A DNA stretch of 64,000 bases from Serinus canaria (lineage: Eukaryota; Chordata; Aves; Passeriformes; Fringillidae), in contig NC_066323.1 of the NCBI RefSeq assembly GCF_022539315.1, positions 9,165,219-9,229,218 on the forward strand, written 5' to 3'. Below are positions 34,661 to 48,100 of the stretch, piece after piece. Numbering within the stretch: position 1 is the first letter of the stretch; every line of letters starts with the position of its first letter. The position numbers and the translations under genes were made by a program. Below the pieces are notes generated by a model. The model ran no database searches and was not told the origin of the DNA. It worked only from the letters and a program-made list of their open reading frames with translations.

Positions 34661-37600
34661 GCAACGGCCAGCAGCTAAAAAAATAAATAGATGTATTTGA
34701 GAAGAAAAAGGTTTACAAGCTTCTAATGTGACCATTCTTGGCTTGGACAGATGAAACCTGTCAGGAATCTTTTCCTCCTTTCTGCCTTCACCAAACTTCC
34801 TCTGTCCAACAGCGGGGCCCTGTCTGTGCGGGGATGGGGCCGGAGAAGGGGCTTCTCTGTTGCCCAGCTCCCAAACTAGCAGGGGGGTGGGCACCACCAT
34901 CCAAACCACCCCTCACCTGAAAACGTTGCAGAATCCTCCATCAGAGGAGCTGCTGGAAAAGCCACTTGCACTTTCTCAGGGCCGGGGCTGTGCAGAGAGT
35001 GGGCTGGAGCCACTCTGTCTGCAGGGCAGCACCAACCCCTGCACTGCGCCGGGCCCTGCTTGTGCAAGGGGACGTGCTGGCCCTCCTCAGAGTCTTGTGT
35101 CTAATGGCCAGGGCTGAGGTGCTGGAGCCTGGGAAAGTCCATGCATGGAGTTGTAGGGGAGGGTGGTGCTAAGGTGTACCCCAAAAGGAGCCTTACCAAC
35201 CTGCCACAGCCTAACACCAGGACTTTTCAGCTGCCAGGGCCTCTCCAGCAAGGTGTGCATGCCTCAGGAGACACAGGGAGCAAGGTGAACTCTTGTGACC
35301 CTGGGTGACACAGTGGGGATGTGCACGGACACAGCAGCAACCTCCAGGCATGAGACTGCAGGAGTATCTTCTGCCTCTTTCCTTCCTGCCTCTTGCTGTG
35401 TTTTTCACCTGTCATTTTCTGTTCAGTTTGCAAGAATGCCCAAAATACCTGACAAAACAGATTCCTCTCTCTGTCCAGGGAGATCACCTTTACCAGAGCT
35501 CTCAGTGCAGATGGGATAAAGGGGACAAAGGGGTCTCACTCGTCCTCACTCCATGGGCAGCATGGCAAGGTCACCAGTGTAGCTGAAGCTGTGCTGATTT
35601 ACACCTGTAGAGCGTTTGGACCCCCAGCAAGCTCAGCCCTGGGCTTGGGAACAGGGTTAATGGGAAAACCCTGCAACCCTGCCTGTGCTGCACTGCAAGA
35701 GGCAGCTGAAGAGGCTCAAGGGGGATCTCCACCAGGAGTTTGCTACTGACTGCCTGACAAACCTCTGCTCTTGCCCAGGCATTTCTCTTTGGAGGGTTTG
35801 TTTGTCCTCTTCTACAAGTAGGGCCAGAGAGGGGAAATCTCAAAATCTTGGTGGGAGGAATGTGGTAGCTGAAGGGCTGAGATGTGCATCAGAGCCACCG
35901 TCCCCTCTGGACACTCGCCAGGTTTCGGTAGCAGTGAAGTCCCTCTTCAGCTCCTGATATGAAACTGCAAATGAAACCACCACAATAAATTAGTTCTATA
36001 AGCCTAGAAAGAGGCATGAGGTTTTGCAAGGTGTGCTAAACCTGTGAAAGGTCACCTGGAAACTGCACTCCTGGCAGTGTGGGGTGAAGCTGTGTGTGTG
36101 GACACCAGCAGCAGCTGCCCCAGGGGAAGGACGTGTCTCGTGCACGATGCTGTGGTGAGCACAGCCCACAGACTCACAAACTGCCTTGGAGCAGAAAGCA
36201 AGTGCTGCTGCATCAGGCTGCAGAAACCGTTTCCTCTCCTTCTCTCCTCAGTTATCCTTCCAACATTGCCTGGTTTTGTTAAGGAGGAGGGGGATGGATC
36301 CTATGGACCCCTTAGCCCAGCCCAAGGAGTGTGTGGGGAGGACAAGACCCAGCTTTCAGGGCAGTGGTAACTGTGCCAGATGTTGTGACGCTGAAGGAGG
36401 GTGGTGGCATCATGGGGGACAGTTCATGGATGAGGTTTAAATATATACAGAGCCCTGAGACTCCTAGAGCCCAGAGGGACCCCATTTCCCAGGCCTAGTG
36501 TTGCTGAAGTGAAGGAAGGGCCGGTGGGCATTTCCCACACCCAAGCCCTGCAGGGCACTGTGTGCTGGGGTCAGCAGGGAAGGAGGAGAGCCTTGCCCCT
36601 GCAGGCAGCTCCGTTTTGGGCTGGTCCTGAATCCCAGGTGGTCCCAGTGGAGCAATCTGCTCACAGGGCTGACAGTAATATCACCACTGCTCCTGCTGGC
36701 CTTGGGATCACCCATCCAGAGGCAGAGCCTTGGGCCAAGCCTTAGCTCTGCCAGCAGCATTATCTCCACTGCTTGTAAAGGGAGAACCAACATATTTCAC
36801 ACCCAGGAAACACAGAGATTCTTTTCTCAATAATCTGGAAAAGCAATTGATATATGTGTGGAGGAAGGGGAGAGGCAGAATAACGTATTTATGGAGCTTT
36901 ATTCGTCACTGGTTCCTGCACGGCCAGGCTGGACAGCTCTAACCTGCTCCAACCTGCTCCTTTGTGGCAGAACACATTGTTTGAGTAAAACCCAATACCA
37001 GCAAACTCACTGATGCAACAGAAACCTGACCAGATGCTGCCTACGGGAAACAATGCAACAGGAAAAAGTAAAATTCATGCTTAGAGCAAAAGGAACAGTG
37101 CATGAGGGCACGTGTAGCACTGGTATTTTGCCCCCCATTAATATGGGTTGGTGAGCAAATGAAAGCTGGGCTGGGCGTGGACAGCCCCAATCTTTGGCCT
37201 TTGGTGGGGGTTGCATGTTCAGTGGATGTGGAGGAAAAGTCAGATCCCCCTAACAGCTTTTAGCTGATGTGGGCACAGCATGGGCTAAGTTTGTGTAGGA
37301 GGATCAAAACTGTTTCAATTTCACTGTGAAGTTAAGAGTATGTAGGAGCTTCCCTCCTGAACCACACCAGTGGGGAAGACATGTAGTTGTCCAGACAAAC
37401 GCCATCTACTTCTCACCCTCAGGGTCATGCATGTTAGCTTCAAACTGTGCCTGGAAAAGAAAATAAGAAGTTGTTGATCAACAACTGATCATGTTGACAT
37501 TTTAAGTCTCCAGACAATCTCAGCAGCCCCCATAAGCACAACATTGCTGCTGTTCCCCCAGCGGCACCCTCCCTATTCACAGAGCAGTCCTTGCACTCTC

Positions 37601-40600
37601 ACCCTGCCCAAACCATTTCACTTTGCTGCAAGAACACAGGAGACATCAGTAAGGGATCATAAGAATCACCCCTACCACCAAGAAATGGGACCCTCAGATG
37701 AAACAATAAGGATTAAAATAGGACCCTTCCTAAAACTCACCCTCTATCTTTTTGGGCCGCTAGTCCCTACAGCCTCCCACCCCGGCAGCCCACACTCCAT
37801 GGAGGCTCAAGGGGAATCCCCGTATCTCCCCTGCTTTTCTCTTGCAATCTCCCCATCTCCCTCGAGGCAGCTGCAAAGCTCTTTCTTACTTGAAGGAGTT
37901 AAAATGAGACACTTTAAAACTATTACATTTGCATTTGAGACAACGACCCACCACAAAGGTATCCCTCAACTTCTTTGTGATGTGCAAGTTCTGATGGTAG
38001 GTGTGGTGGTGGTGGTAAATTTTCCATTCTGGAATCTTTACAGGCACAGCCTCAATTTCACAGTGATTCAGCCTTTCCCACACCAAGCCTATTGTATGAC
38101 CGTGTCCTGGTTCAGCTTAATACAAACTGATTGGTATATACACGCCTGAAGGCAGGTCAAACTCCAGGTTTGAGCTGCTGTAAGAGAATCCTGAATACAA
38201 ACGACTCTAAATAATAATCCAGGCTGAAATGCAGCTGCCTTGTTGATTTGGTGCTACTTTAGCAAATCAGAGGTTTTAGCTTCTTTTCTTTCCCCATCCT
38301 TTTGTTTCAGAGCCCAGGTCTGCACAGAAAGCCAGGCAGGGCAGCAGCCGTTTGGGGCAGTTACAGATCTATTGCATCAGGTCATAATGAGACACAGAAG
38401 AAAAGCTCTTAGTTATTAAAAAACTGATATCCTGGTCCATAGAGCTGAAAAGGGGACTGCAACAGCTCTGGCACGGTCAAGCAGTGACTGCCTGACTTGC
38501 AAGAGCTGCTGCAGTAGCATGAACCTTTCCTGAAGTGGTGAAAAGCTAGCACCAGCTCCCAGTGCAGGATTGATTTTTTCCGTGCTGTTCAGCTGGTGGT
38601 TTAAAGGTCCCTGCCAGCAACTCCCTGGAGATGGAGCAGATGACGAAGTCTCCTTTCAGGGTTGTATGGCACAGCGTCTCAGATCTCCCCAAAGGTGTTC
38701 AGGAAAACTCACAGTTTCTACTCTCTAACTGGTCTGTGTCCAGTAACTGGGTGCCAGCCACTGCTGCCACCCACCCAGTTCCTCTGGTGCCCAGCTGGGC
38801 TCAGAGGAGCTTTTGCCTCTCCTGATCTGTACTGTGCTTCCACTCCTCCCATGCTGTGGCCAGTCCCATGCAAAGAACAGCAAGAAGACCCCCCTGCCCT
38901 GCCTGGGGCCAGGACAGAGCTCCTTCTCTCTCTAGTAGCTGCTGTGGGGCTGTGTTTTAGATCTGGGAGCAAAGCAGAGCTGATAAGGCAGGGGTGTTTT
39001 AGCTGTTGCTTACACAGCACAAGGCCAGCTCTGTTTCCCACACTGTGAGCAGCCTGGGGGGGCATAAGACAATGGGAGGGGACAGAGCACAGACCCCAGC
39101 TGGTCAAAGGGATAGCCCAGCCATGTGCCAAAGTGCTCAGCAATAAAAACTGGGAGAAAGAAGGAGTTTCTATGTCTGTCTTCCCAAATAAGGGTTATGC
39201 ATGATGGAGTGACTGTTCTGGCTTTCCCAGAATGGCTGAACACCTGCCTGCCCATGGGAAGCAGGCAGGAATTCCTTATTTTGCTCTGCTGGTGCACACA
39301 GCTTTTGCTGGTACCTATTGAACTACCTTTATTTCAATCCACAGATTTTCTCACTTTTGCTCTTCTGCTTCTGTCCCCCATTGCTCTGGGAGGGGGGAGC
39401 AGATGAGGGCTGTGTGGGGCTGAGCTGCCCCCCAGGGTTAACACACCACACACCCCAAAGGTTGTGCTGATAACACGCCCACATCATCTCCCACATGCCT
39501 AAGCAAGAACATATTTCCCCAGGAGCTGATTTTCTAGCAAGGACAGGGTATTCCTGGTACAAACCACACTCATAGCCCAGAGAAAATTAATTCAAGGCAG
39601 CACGTGGGTCACACCAGAACCTGTGCCAAGCTGCAGGACCAGTCAGCTCTGCAGAAGATAAGGCAGCTTGAGCGTTTACTTCTCTGCCCAGGACAACTGT
39701 CTGTGTTGGCAGAAAGAAGCAAAATACGCCAGCTCACATTGTGTCCTCACACTGTCCTGCTGCCACTGCCCAGAAATGGTTTGAGGGGTGTCTAAGGAAG
39801 ACCAGAGGTCTCACCTCTTGACAGGTGACACTTCAGGGCTGAGTTGTCCTGAACTTTTCTCACTAGGAAATGCTTTGCATAAAGGTAATGAGAGATTGTA
39901 ATCAGCCCCAGCACAAAAGGAAGGGAATTCCTGCTAATACCAGAGACTCTAATTTGGGATCTCTTTTGGATCAGGTCTGTTTGCAGGAAGAGGCTGTGGC
40001 ACAGATGAAAGGGGCTACAACCAGCAAGCACCAAACACCCAACCAGTTTTCACAGAATTCCAGCTTGGGACAAGCACCTTTCAAAACCTCCTTTGCCTTT
40101 GTCATGCATGAACATGATCCAGCTCCATGGAATAATTCCCATTGCAGGAAAAAATAAAGCAACCCCCCACTTCAATCAAAACAGAGAGAGGGAAGGAAGC
40201 AGAGACAGGAAAGTACAAGGACACTCTTCAGAGAGGCCACTGCTGCAGGATAAAGGGACAGATTTTTGTGAATGTACTGAAGTTCCTCTGAAACTTATTT
40301 TAGGCCCCTGAACAAAATTTACCAGCTTTGTTCAAGGGTTTAAACAATCCCCTGCTACCAGCAAGGAGCAAGTGCTTGTAGAAAAGTAGCTCCCTCTTCA
40401 GAGCTGCTTGGGGGAAGCTGGACTGGGTTGAAACACAGGAGATGTTTCCATCTCACTAGGAATGAATAATGAAACAATGAGATGTAGAGCAAAGAAATAT
40501 CTCTTTCATATTGGGCTTTCCAGACACAAATGTCTTACTGTCACCAGAAAGGTGTCAGATCACCTGGATTGGTTGTGGTTAAGAAGCCTTGGTCTCTGCC

Positions 40601-43077
40601 CTGTTCATGGACATGACCCAGGAGCCAAATCACTTGAGATGCAATTGGTTCTCACTGCTGCCATTTCTGGGTGACTTGAGCAGTGACACAACTGCTGACA
40701 CTGCTTTAGTTGCTGTAACTGAGGTTTCAGAGAACCTTAGGAGCCCCAGCATAGTCTGAGATTTGTGGAAGTTCAAAATGCTGGCATGGAGCTTTTAGTA
40801 CAGTTAGTCAGGGTGGAAATTCTGGCTGTTTCAAATAGCCCAGTTTCCACAGGCCTTAAGGGTGGAAGGGGCTTAATCGAAACAGAAGTGTTTTCCTCAA
40901 GTCCCAGAGCTGCCACATTTCATTGCCCAGATGCTCACTTGGATGAGGAAGAAATAGAAAGGATCCAGTTTAATGGAAAATCATGGTAGGCCATGATCTG
41001 CAGAATTAACAAAAAAACTTCATCTGCTTACCAGGAGCCAGTCCCCTACAATACAGCAAATTTGATCCTGGGGTAAGGCTGCTGGAGAAAAGAGTAAAAA
41101 TTTCAGGGAGACTGTGCTGCTTGACAAAGAATTCATTTGGTGCTAATGGTTCTGCTTCTTGCAACAACATGAACCACGCTCCCAAAAGGCAGTGCATGAG
41201 CAGACAGGAACAATAAAGTGATTTGTTCTCAGGAAGGATTCAACCTCTGCCAACAGTCAGCCGGATCCAGGCGAGGGCTCGGACACAGGCCGGCACACGG
41301 CAGCCCAAATGAGGAACTCTATCACTTGGCACACAGCTGCTATTTCCAGCACTTTCATCCCATCCTCACTCCAGCTCGACTTTTTCACTCTTCAGAGGAG
41401 GAGAACTAAATCTGGACCTTCAAAGACCAGACTTTTTCCTTGAGATCAGTAGAAGGAGGTGTCCTTGAACTCCTAAAATCCCTCTGCAGGTGGTCTGATT
41501 TTCAAATGGCCTCAGCATTTGTAGCTGTCAGTTACAGCCTAATATAAATGGTACCTTAAACATCTACAGAATAAACCTCATTGTTTCAGGTATCCACTGC
41601 TTTTTATTTGTTCTGTTTATTTGGTTACTCAGAAGAATTATCTCTCAGCATTATTAAAGGAAAAAAGAAATAAAACAAAGTAACACTTTAAAAGTCTTTT
41701 AAGATGAAAGCCAGCAAGGCATATTGAAAACCGTTTTTGAAATTACATGCTGTCCTAGGTCACTTGCATGCAGAGCAAACAAAATAACTGACACTCCCAA
41801 ATCTGTTGCCTTAAAATTATATCAGAATAGCATTTCCTATACTTGAAGAAGATAAGAACAAAACATTAAAGTTGTCACCTGGATTTCTTACTGCTTATGT
41901 GAAGCATTCTCACTTTCACTGCCATCAGTTACTGCCCTAGTTTCTTGGAAACTTGGACCATATGCCGAGGACAGCTGACAGAACTTGTACGAAAAGGAGG
42001 ACATGTTCCAGAAAGTCATTAGATGTCCTAGGGTGTGCCACTGAGCCTGCTGTTCAGAGAGCACCAGGTCCTCAAAAAGTGGAAATTTGGATGATGATGC
42101 TGTTACTGAATACAATGTCACTGCATGGCAAAAAGCAGCCTGGAGCTAGGAAGAAATCTGCTTTGAAATATCGGATCCCAACTCCTGACAAGAGAATTAC
42201 AGGTCTGATAACAGTAGGACAATGTTCTACCTTCTGCACCCAGAAGTTGGTTTCTTTTTGAAATCCATTAGCAGCAGAATGCCATAGCTTGGCCAGAACA
42301 GTTGGGCAGGGCTCACACACTCCTTCCTTAGATTCAAGCAAGGAGCACCCCCCAACTCCCGCACACTTCCTCTCCTGGGAAAGTGCTTGTTCCAATATTC
42401 AGTCAGACTGCAAGTGTGAGGATGGTCCAAACTGCCAGGAAGGTCTGTCTCAAAGATAAATTCAAGCCCCTGGCTAAACAGTAAGTCTGGATATACTTAA
42501 ACACCTGCAAGGAAGGCAGTGTGCTTGCTTTTTGGAGCAAGCTACCACCAAGCCAAGATGTGCATGAACACCATGCAGAGCTCCTTACCTCTGCACTGTC
42601 ATCTCCACCATGATTTATAAAGTTCAGTGAAACTTTGTTTAAAAGGACAACTCAAAGTCAAACCAAACAACCACTGTCCCTCCCCATCACAGCAATATTC
42701 TCTCTCCAGAGAACTTCCTTGCTTGTCTTTCCTTACACACTTAAATAGTACAACAAATAATAGTTCTGACACCAACCCAGTGTCACTGGTGGCATCCCAC
42801 ATGCCTGGGCTCTCTGCATGAGAGACCACAAACAATGAGTAGCTCATGCCTGCTTTGCAACACTTCTGAATAATCACCTTTACCTGTGCAGAGGCAGGCC
42901 AGGCTGAACTGAAGGGAGCTGCATTTCCCACTTAGATGGAGATAAAAACTGCTGGGGAGAGAATTTGTCAATAAACTAGAGTAAAATGTAAAGAAATTCA
43001 TACAAAAAAAGTTGCATGACCCCCAAACCAAATATATCAGAAAAAGAAAGAAGAGAAAAGAACCCTTTAGGAGCATT

Positions 43078-45087
43078 TTTATTTAGTCATGGAAAGACAT
43101 ACAGAATGAGCCCTCTATGCAAAATTCAGCAGCCTTAAACATACTCAAATAACTCTCTGCATAAACAAAATGACACTGAATATACAGTAGTTCCATCCAA
43201 AAGGCAAGGTAGCACCACTTAGGACTTTGGTCCCGGAAAAACTTCCCTTGCAGATCCGTGTGTTGTTTGCAATAATTTTATTTGCTTTTTGTGAAAAAAA
43301 TTACAGCCACTCTAATTGCAATCACACCCCTCCCACAGGGGCAGCAATTTCCACTGCTCCTGGTATGAATTCCTCACGAAGGTGTTGAATCTAGCAGCTA
43401 CCTCTTCATGGCACATGCAAAAGACACCCAACAACTTTTCAGAGTGAGGTGCTGAATTTGCTATGTGTGTGCTACTGACCTCCATTCAGGGACCTTTCCA
43501 CCCCAAAGAGTGCAGCTCTATGAACAAAGGCAGAATTGACATTTTTTATTAGCTTCAAATCTCCTGATTGCCATCACAGGGGCTTTTTTGTGAAGACAGA
43601 GGAAAGGAGGACATGTTACTTCCTCAGCCTCTGAAATTACTGCCCAGCTGATAACTTATCTCCAAGCACATCCATAGTTTCTCTCAGGTATTTGGAAAAT
43701 TAGGATTCTCATGCATTAATATAAAAATAGTCTTGGATTTCAAACTCCCTACTCACGCAGCTAAGAGAACATGGGAAAATATTCATATAGAGTTCTGCAG
43801 TGCAACAGGCCTGAGCAAGAAACACTCAAGCACACACACTTCAGTTGGTTCCTTTCAGTCCAACTCAGCAAGATGGTTTTCATGAGTCTTGATCTGCTGG
43901 AGCAGCTGCCACACCTACCAACCACCCTGGGGCGTCTGGCAAGGGGTGGTGAAGTTTTACCTCAATTCATAGAATCGGTGAGGTTTTGGGGTTGCTGTTC
44001 CCCACCCAAAAAAAAAAAAAAAAAAATTAGTCTGCTCTCAACACTTTTCAAAAGCTGCTCTCCATCTTACACAATCAGATGTAGCATGAACATAGCATAG
44101 ATCCAACATGAAACAGCACTGCTGTAAGATAAATAAAACGCAGCTACTGGAGCATTCTGTTATTCATGTATGCAAATGAACTGCTTAGCACTTCATTCAC
44201 AACTTGGCTGTTGATGCTACAGTGCTGGAAAAAAACCAGAATTTCAGAGGAAATTCTGCCTACCCTGGAAAGCCAGAGGTGAACTTTTATGACTGTTTTC
44301 CATTACTGCCTTTTTGTGAACCAGAGGACATTTCCCCATTAGTTGTGTTTATCAACTCTGAGAGGAGGCAGATTACTCTAAGCACAAGTCAGAGATTGTC
44401 TGTGACTCCTTTGTCTGGCATGGGGACCGGTGACAGAGGCAAGCAAGTGCCTGTAGTCACTTCATGTCCGGGGTACTTTGGCAGCTAAAGCAATACCCAA
44501 ACTCTGCCTTCTTGGTGTTACTGAGTAGTCAGTTGTAACTTCCACATGAATTGACTGGATTTTAAGCCACAGGAGGTCTTCTACAAAACACCCCCATTCT
44601 GATTTAAAGTCTATCCAAAGTCAATCTGGAGCTTGTGTGTGGGAGCCCTTTCTGCAAACATTTGACACAGCATCACTGATCTCAGTGGGCCTGAAGCAAC
44701 AACATCAGTGGCCTTGGCTCTTCAGTTGCCACCACAGAGCAAGAGGCCCAATTCAATGTCTTGTTGGAAGCACAAAGCTTTCTTCTGGCTCTACAGAAAT
44801 GGCTTTACAACTCTTTACTTTAGGGGAAGGCACTGTCATTACATCAGTTGCTTTACCTTGCAGGCTGTGTTCCACTTGTTTGCTCTCCAAAACCAAAGCT
44901 TTACCTTCCCTGTTTTCATACTCAATCAAACATTTGTTTCTGAAGTCTGAGTATGGCAAATACATTGTCAGCTTTTTGTACATCTCTGCCTCAGCAGCAG
45001 CCAAGTCCCAGTGTAAACTGCATTTATGTGTCCTAGCAGCTGTCACATCAAGGGGTGTAACTGAAAAGCCAACCCCCAGTGAAGGCT
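43078..45087 (-). other. ARMC9: ARMC9 3' UTR (inferred)
   Basis: Candidate minus-strand AATAAA signals lie at 43545-43550, 43277-43282 and 43078-43083, so a 3' UTR of about 1.5-2 kb is likely if the 45.1-kb exon is terminal. A minus-strand frame of 118 codons continues open from the acceptor to a TGA at 44753-44755. A 19-nt poly-A run lies at 44008-44026. Confidence 0.4.
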
Positions 45088-45110
45088 TCAGTGTTTCCTG
45101 GTCACTGTTA
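45088..45110 (-). CDS. ARMC9: ARMC9 terminal coding exon (inferred)
   Basis: The acceptor ttctttctctcaacag is followed by TAACAGTGACC. Joined to exon E (phase 1) the reading is ITVTRKH and TGA at 45088-45090, close in length and basic ending to the human tail that ends QSHRK. A second AG six bases on (exon start 45104) keeps the frame. The alternative is an unseen exon elsewhere. Joined instead to exon D, the same exon opens a long second frame (see findings). Confidence 0.5.
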
Positions 45111-48100
45111 CTGTTGAGAGAAAGAACAACAAACAGCACTAGCTTTGTAATTCACATGCACCAAAGACCAGCACAAATTCCACAAAGACATAAAGAGTCA
45201 TTGCTCTGAAGTGAAGAACATAAAAAAGCCAACAAACACCAAAGAAGATGGAGCACAGTTACATGTAAAGAGAAAGTTGCTTCTGATCTGTTCTCATGGT
45301 TTCTTCTATGAATGAAGAAGCAAAGCTCTTCATTCCAGGGAGGAAAAAAAAAGAGATTTTTCATTCCACAGATGTTAAACAGTAGAATTAACAAAAAAAT
45401 GCAGAAAGAAGTCATAGGAGTAAATGCTGCAGCTAAAGACCTCAGAGGTGAGCATGGATGGTGCCTTGGGCACTGTAACAGTGTTTTTCATCTGCTACAG
45501 GTCAACCAGAAATTGATAAAATTCCTCCTCTTCAGGGTCAGGAAGATCTCACCCCACACAGGGCTGCTCTAGGCTGGAGGGCTCCGCACATGTGGTGGAC
45601 ACTGTCCCTCTTCATGCAGGCCCTTTGAACACAGACACCTCCCAACCCAGTCACACAGGCAAAATTTAAAAAAGCAATTGGCAGGCTGCTTCAGCAAGCA
45701 ATAAGTAAATAATACAGTTTCATGGTAAGACTCCTGGGCTGAGCCTACCTTCTGTTTCCAAAGACCATTTACACTGACACAGAAGGCAGAGAGCAAGAGT
45801 TTCTTCTCAAGGTGGCAATGTCACTTTAGAGTAAACTATCAGAAAATATCCAGCTCCTGTGTCAGTCCTGGGCTGCTGCTGAGACATCAAATTCTAATAA
45901 CAAGGCCCTTGTCTTAGCCAGTTTTAGAGCCCACAGACACATCCCATCAGATAATCCCCAGTCCCTGTGCAAGGTCTGCAGTGCCAACAGCCTCACTCTC
46001 CTCTGTAGGTCACCAGTAAAGCTCATTACAGGAAGCTGGCTCTGTCCTTCAGCAATGTGACAGGTGATTCTCGAGGAAAGGAACTGTTCTCACTTCCTGC
46101 AGGACTGGCTGCCTGCAGAAAAACATCGAGAAAGGGTCTGTCAGCTGAAAGCAGGATTTATTTACAAGACAGAAGCTGCCCGAGGGCAACTTGTACAGGG
46201 ACACAAACATCACAAAAAACATGCAGAAAGGCACTTTAACTCCTTTAACTCGTGATCCTGCACTCAAAACTGCAGAAAGCATTTATGGCAGCCCCTTTTC
46301 AGGGGACATTGAAGGAACTGAAAGGGCATCACCAGGGCCCAGTTGCACTCCTGACAAAAAACATTCCCCATTCTTCTCAGAGAGATTTTTGTACTGCCCT
46401 AGCTGCAATGTGCCTTAGAACTTGGTACACTGCAAACAACTTCAGCAGACCCATGCAGAGCTGCCTGGAACAGACAGAGAATAAGGATCAGAGTGGATTA
46501 AACCACACAACCACGTCCACATGGAACACAGTTGAAAAGGTCTAAATTTGGAAGTGCCAGTGCTCCCTGTGGAACTCTATTTTCCAGCCATGCTGCCAGT
46601 GTCATCCCTGTACCAGCCTGGAAGTGGAAATCACAGAGGATCCCAGCACAGCTGATTTTATTTGGAGGAGCTTGCTTTTGCTGTAGAGTTCAGCTAACAG
46701 CAGGGCTGCATCTCAGGCAGGAATCTGGCCCCAGGCCTGTAGCTGCACTAAGTCCTGGGCTTCCTCTGCATTCCTCAGGCATTCCACACACTCCATGCTC
46801 CAAGAGGAGCTGGTCCAGCTAGTTCAGGTAGGTTTACATAAAATCAACTTGTTTCCAGAAAATACACCTGTAATAAATACTAAAATCAAGCTAAAAATGT
46901 GCCTCTAAAATAAGTGAATGCAGCAAGTAAAATCAGAAAGCCATCTTTTTCTCATCATGCCCATCAGCTATAAAAACTTGCATTTCTCCAGAAATACTAA
47001 GAAATCCACTAATTAGTCTTCCACTGGAACAGAGTCTCTTGATATGTAAAATCCTACATACCTATGCAGCAGGCAAATGGGAGGCAGCTCCTGCTGGAAT
47101 CTACTGATTGCTGTTATCTGTGCATCTGATACCATTTCTGACCTACAGATGAGTCAGCTAGGAAATTAAAGGAGCAGTAAGCACAGAGCTTTACTAGGGA
47201 AACATTAGGGGCTCACTTGCTTCAGACCTCTTCCCTGCATCTCTAACAGCTGAGAATTACCTTTGAGACCCTCAAGTTTCAGTGTAAGTGCTTAAAACCC
47301 TTTTTAGTCCTTAAAAAATCTGGTCCTTAGAACCTTCATGTAACTCTTCCCACCTATAAACACCTGTGTGAAATTCCCTGCAGGATGGACAAGAATTAAT
47401 TGGTGCTCTGTGACAGCAGACAACAAAGCTGGATACATGTCCACAGAGTGAGTGGAAGATTAGTTGTTTGCAAAATAATTTAATTGCTATTTTTAGCAGG
47501 AAGAGCTTAACATTTAATTGCTGACACTGTCTTGTGGCACATGTGGACAGATAGAAAATCCTAACCTGGATTTACAAGCAAAAAACTGAGAGAAATGGTA
47601 AATGGACCATAGCAAGTTGGGATTCCTGTTACAGATTCAGCATACATACCCAGCAAAGAGAAGAGGTACAGTGTAAAACAAATAAAACAATGAAAGTTAG
47701 AAGAGCTCAGGTATCTGGACTACTAGATCACATATACTGAATCCACAGAGAGCCCCAAGTGATCTACTTTAGAGCAATTTAAAAATAAAATACATTTAAC
47801 ACTGTGCCACTGGAAGAGGATCTTGCTCCAGAGCCCCTTGAAAGCACCACTGGTCTGTCACATCTTTCCTAGGACACTCTCCCCAGGAGTGTAAAGCTGC
47901 CCTGGAGAAACTAGAATATGCAGAAGATTTTTTTTTTGTACACACACACACTCTGTACTTTTCCTTCCTTCACTAGGGCTTCTTTTCAATGGGCCAATGC
48001 TTTTGGAAATGAATCGAAACAGGAACCAGGGACAGACTCTTGGGTGTTAACACCAATTCCAATCAGGGCAGAACAGTGCTGCTGTCACAGGAAACAGAGA

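Larger units (their letters stand above)
26561..43075. other. Intergenic region between B3GNT7 and ARMC9
   Basis: I see no gene in these 16.5 kb. The first 200 bp (26560-26760) hold degenerate repeats of CTGGGACCCAC-like words. A GC-rich island lies at 34.3-34.65 kb and a possible regulatory element at 30.12-30.24 kb. Open frames of up to 229 codons (27586-28275) lack domains or paired splice signals. Isolated exon-like segments on the minus strand (37.4 and 42.9 kb) are discussed among the rejected items. Confidence 0.6.

Noticed and set aside
37396..37455. Exon-like minus-strand segment reading AQFEANMHDPEGEK then stop, after acceptor cttttccag
   Set aside because: The phase-0 start does not fit ARMC9 exon E, which would reach a stop after two codons. 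No partner exon or known protein tail was recognised.
37544..38149. 201-codon plus-strand frame
   Set aside because: No domain, no splice partners and ordinary intergenic composition.
42890..42962. Exon-like minus-strand segment QFLSPSKWEMQLPSVQPGLP with acceptor ctctccccag and donor gtaaag
   Set aside because: Two frames are open, the phases do not link to neighbouring candidates, and no homology is recognised. Probably a pseudo-exon.
44753..45139. Treating the 128-codon minus-strand frame as an independent gene starting at its ATG (45139)
   Set aside because: The ATG lies inside the pyrimidine-tract region of a strong splice acceptor, and the frame fits better as an alternative ARMC9 terminal exon.
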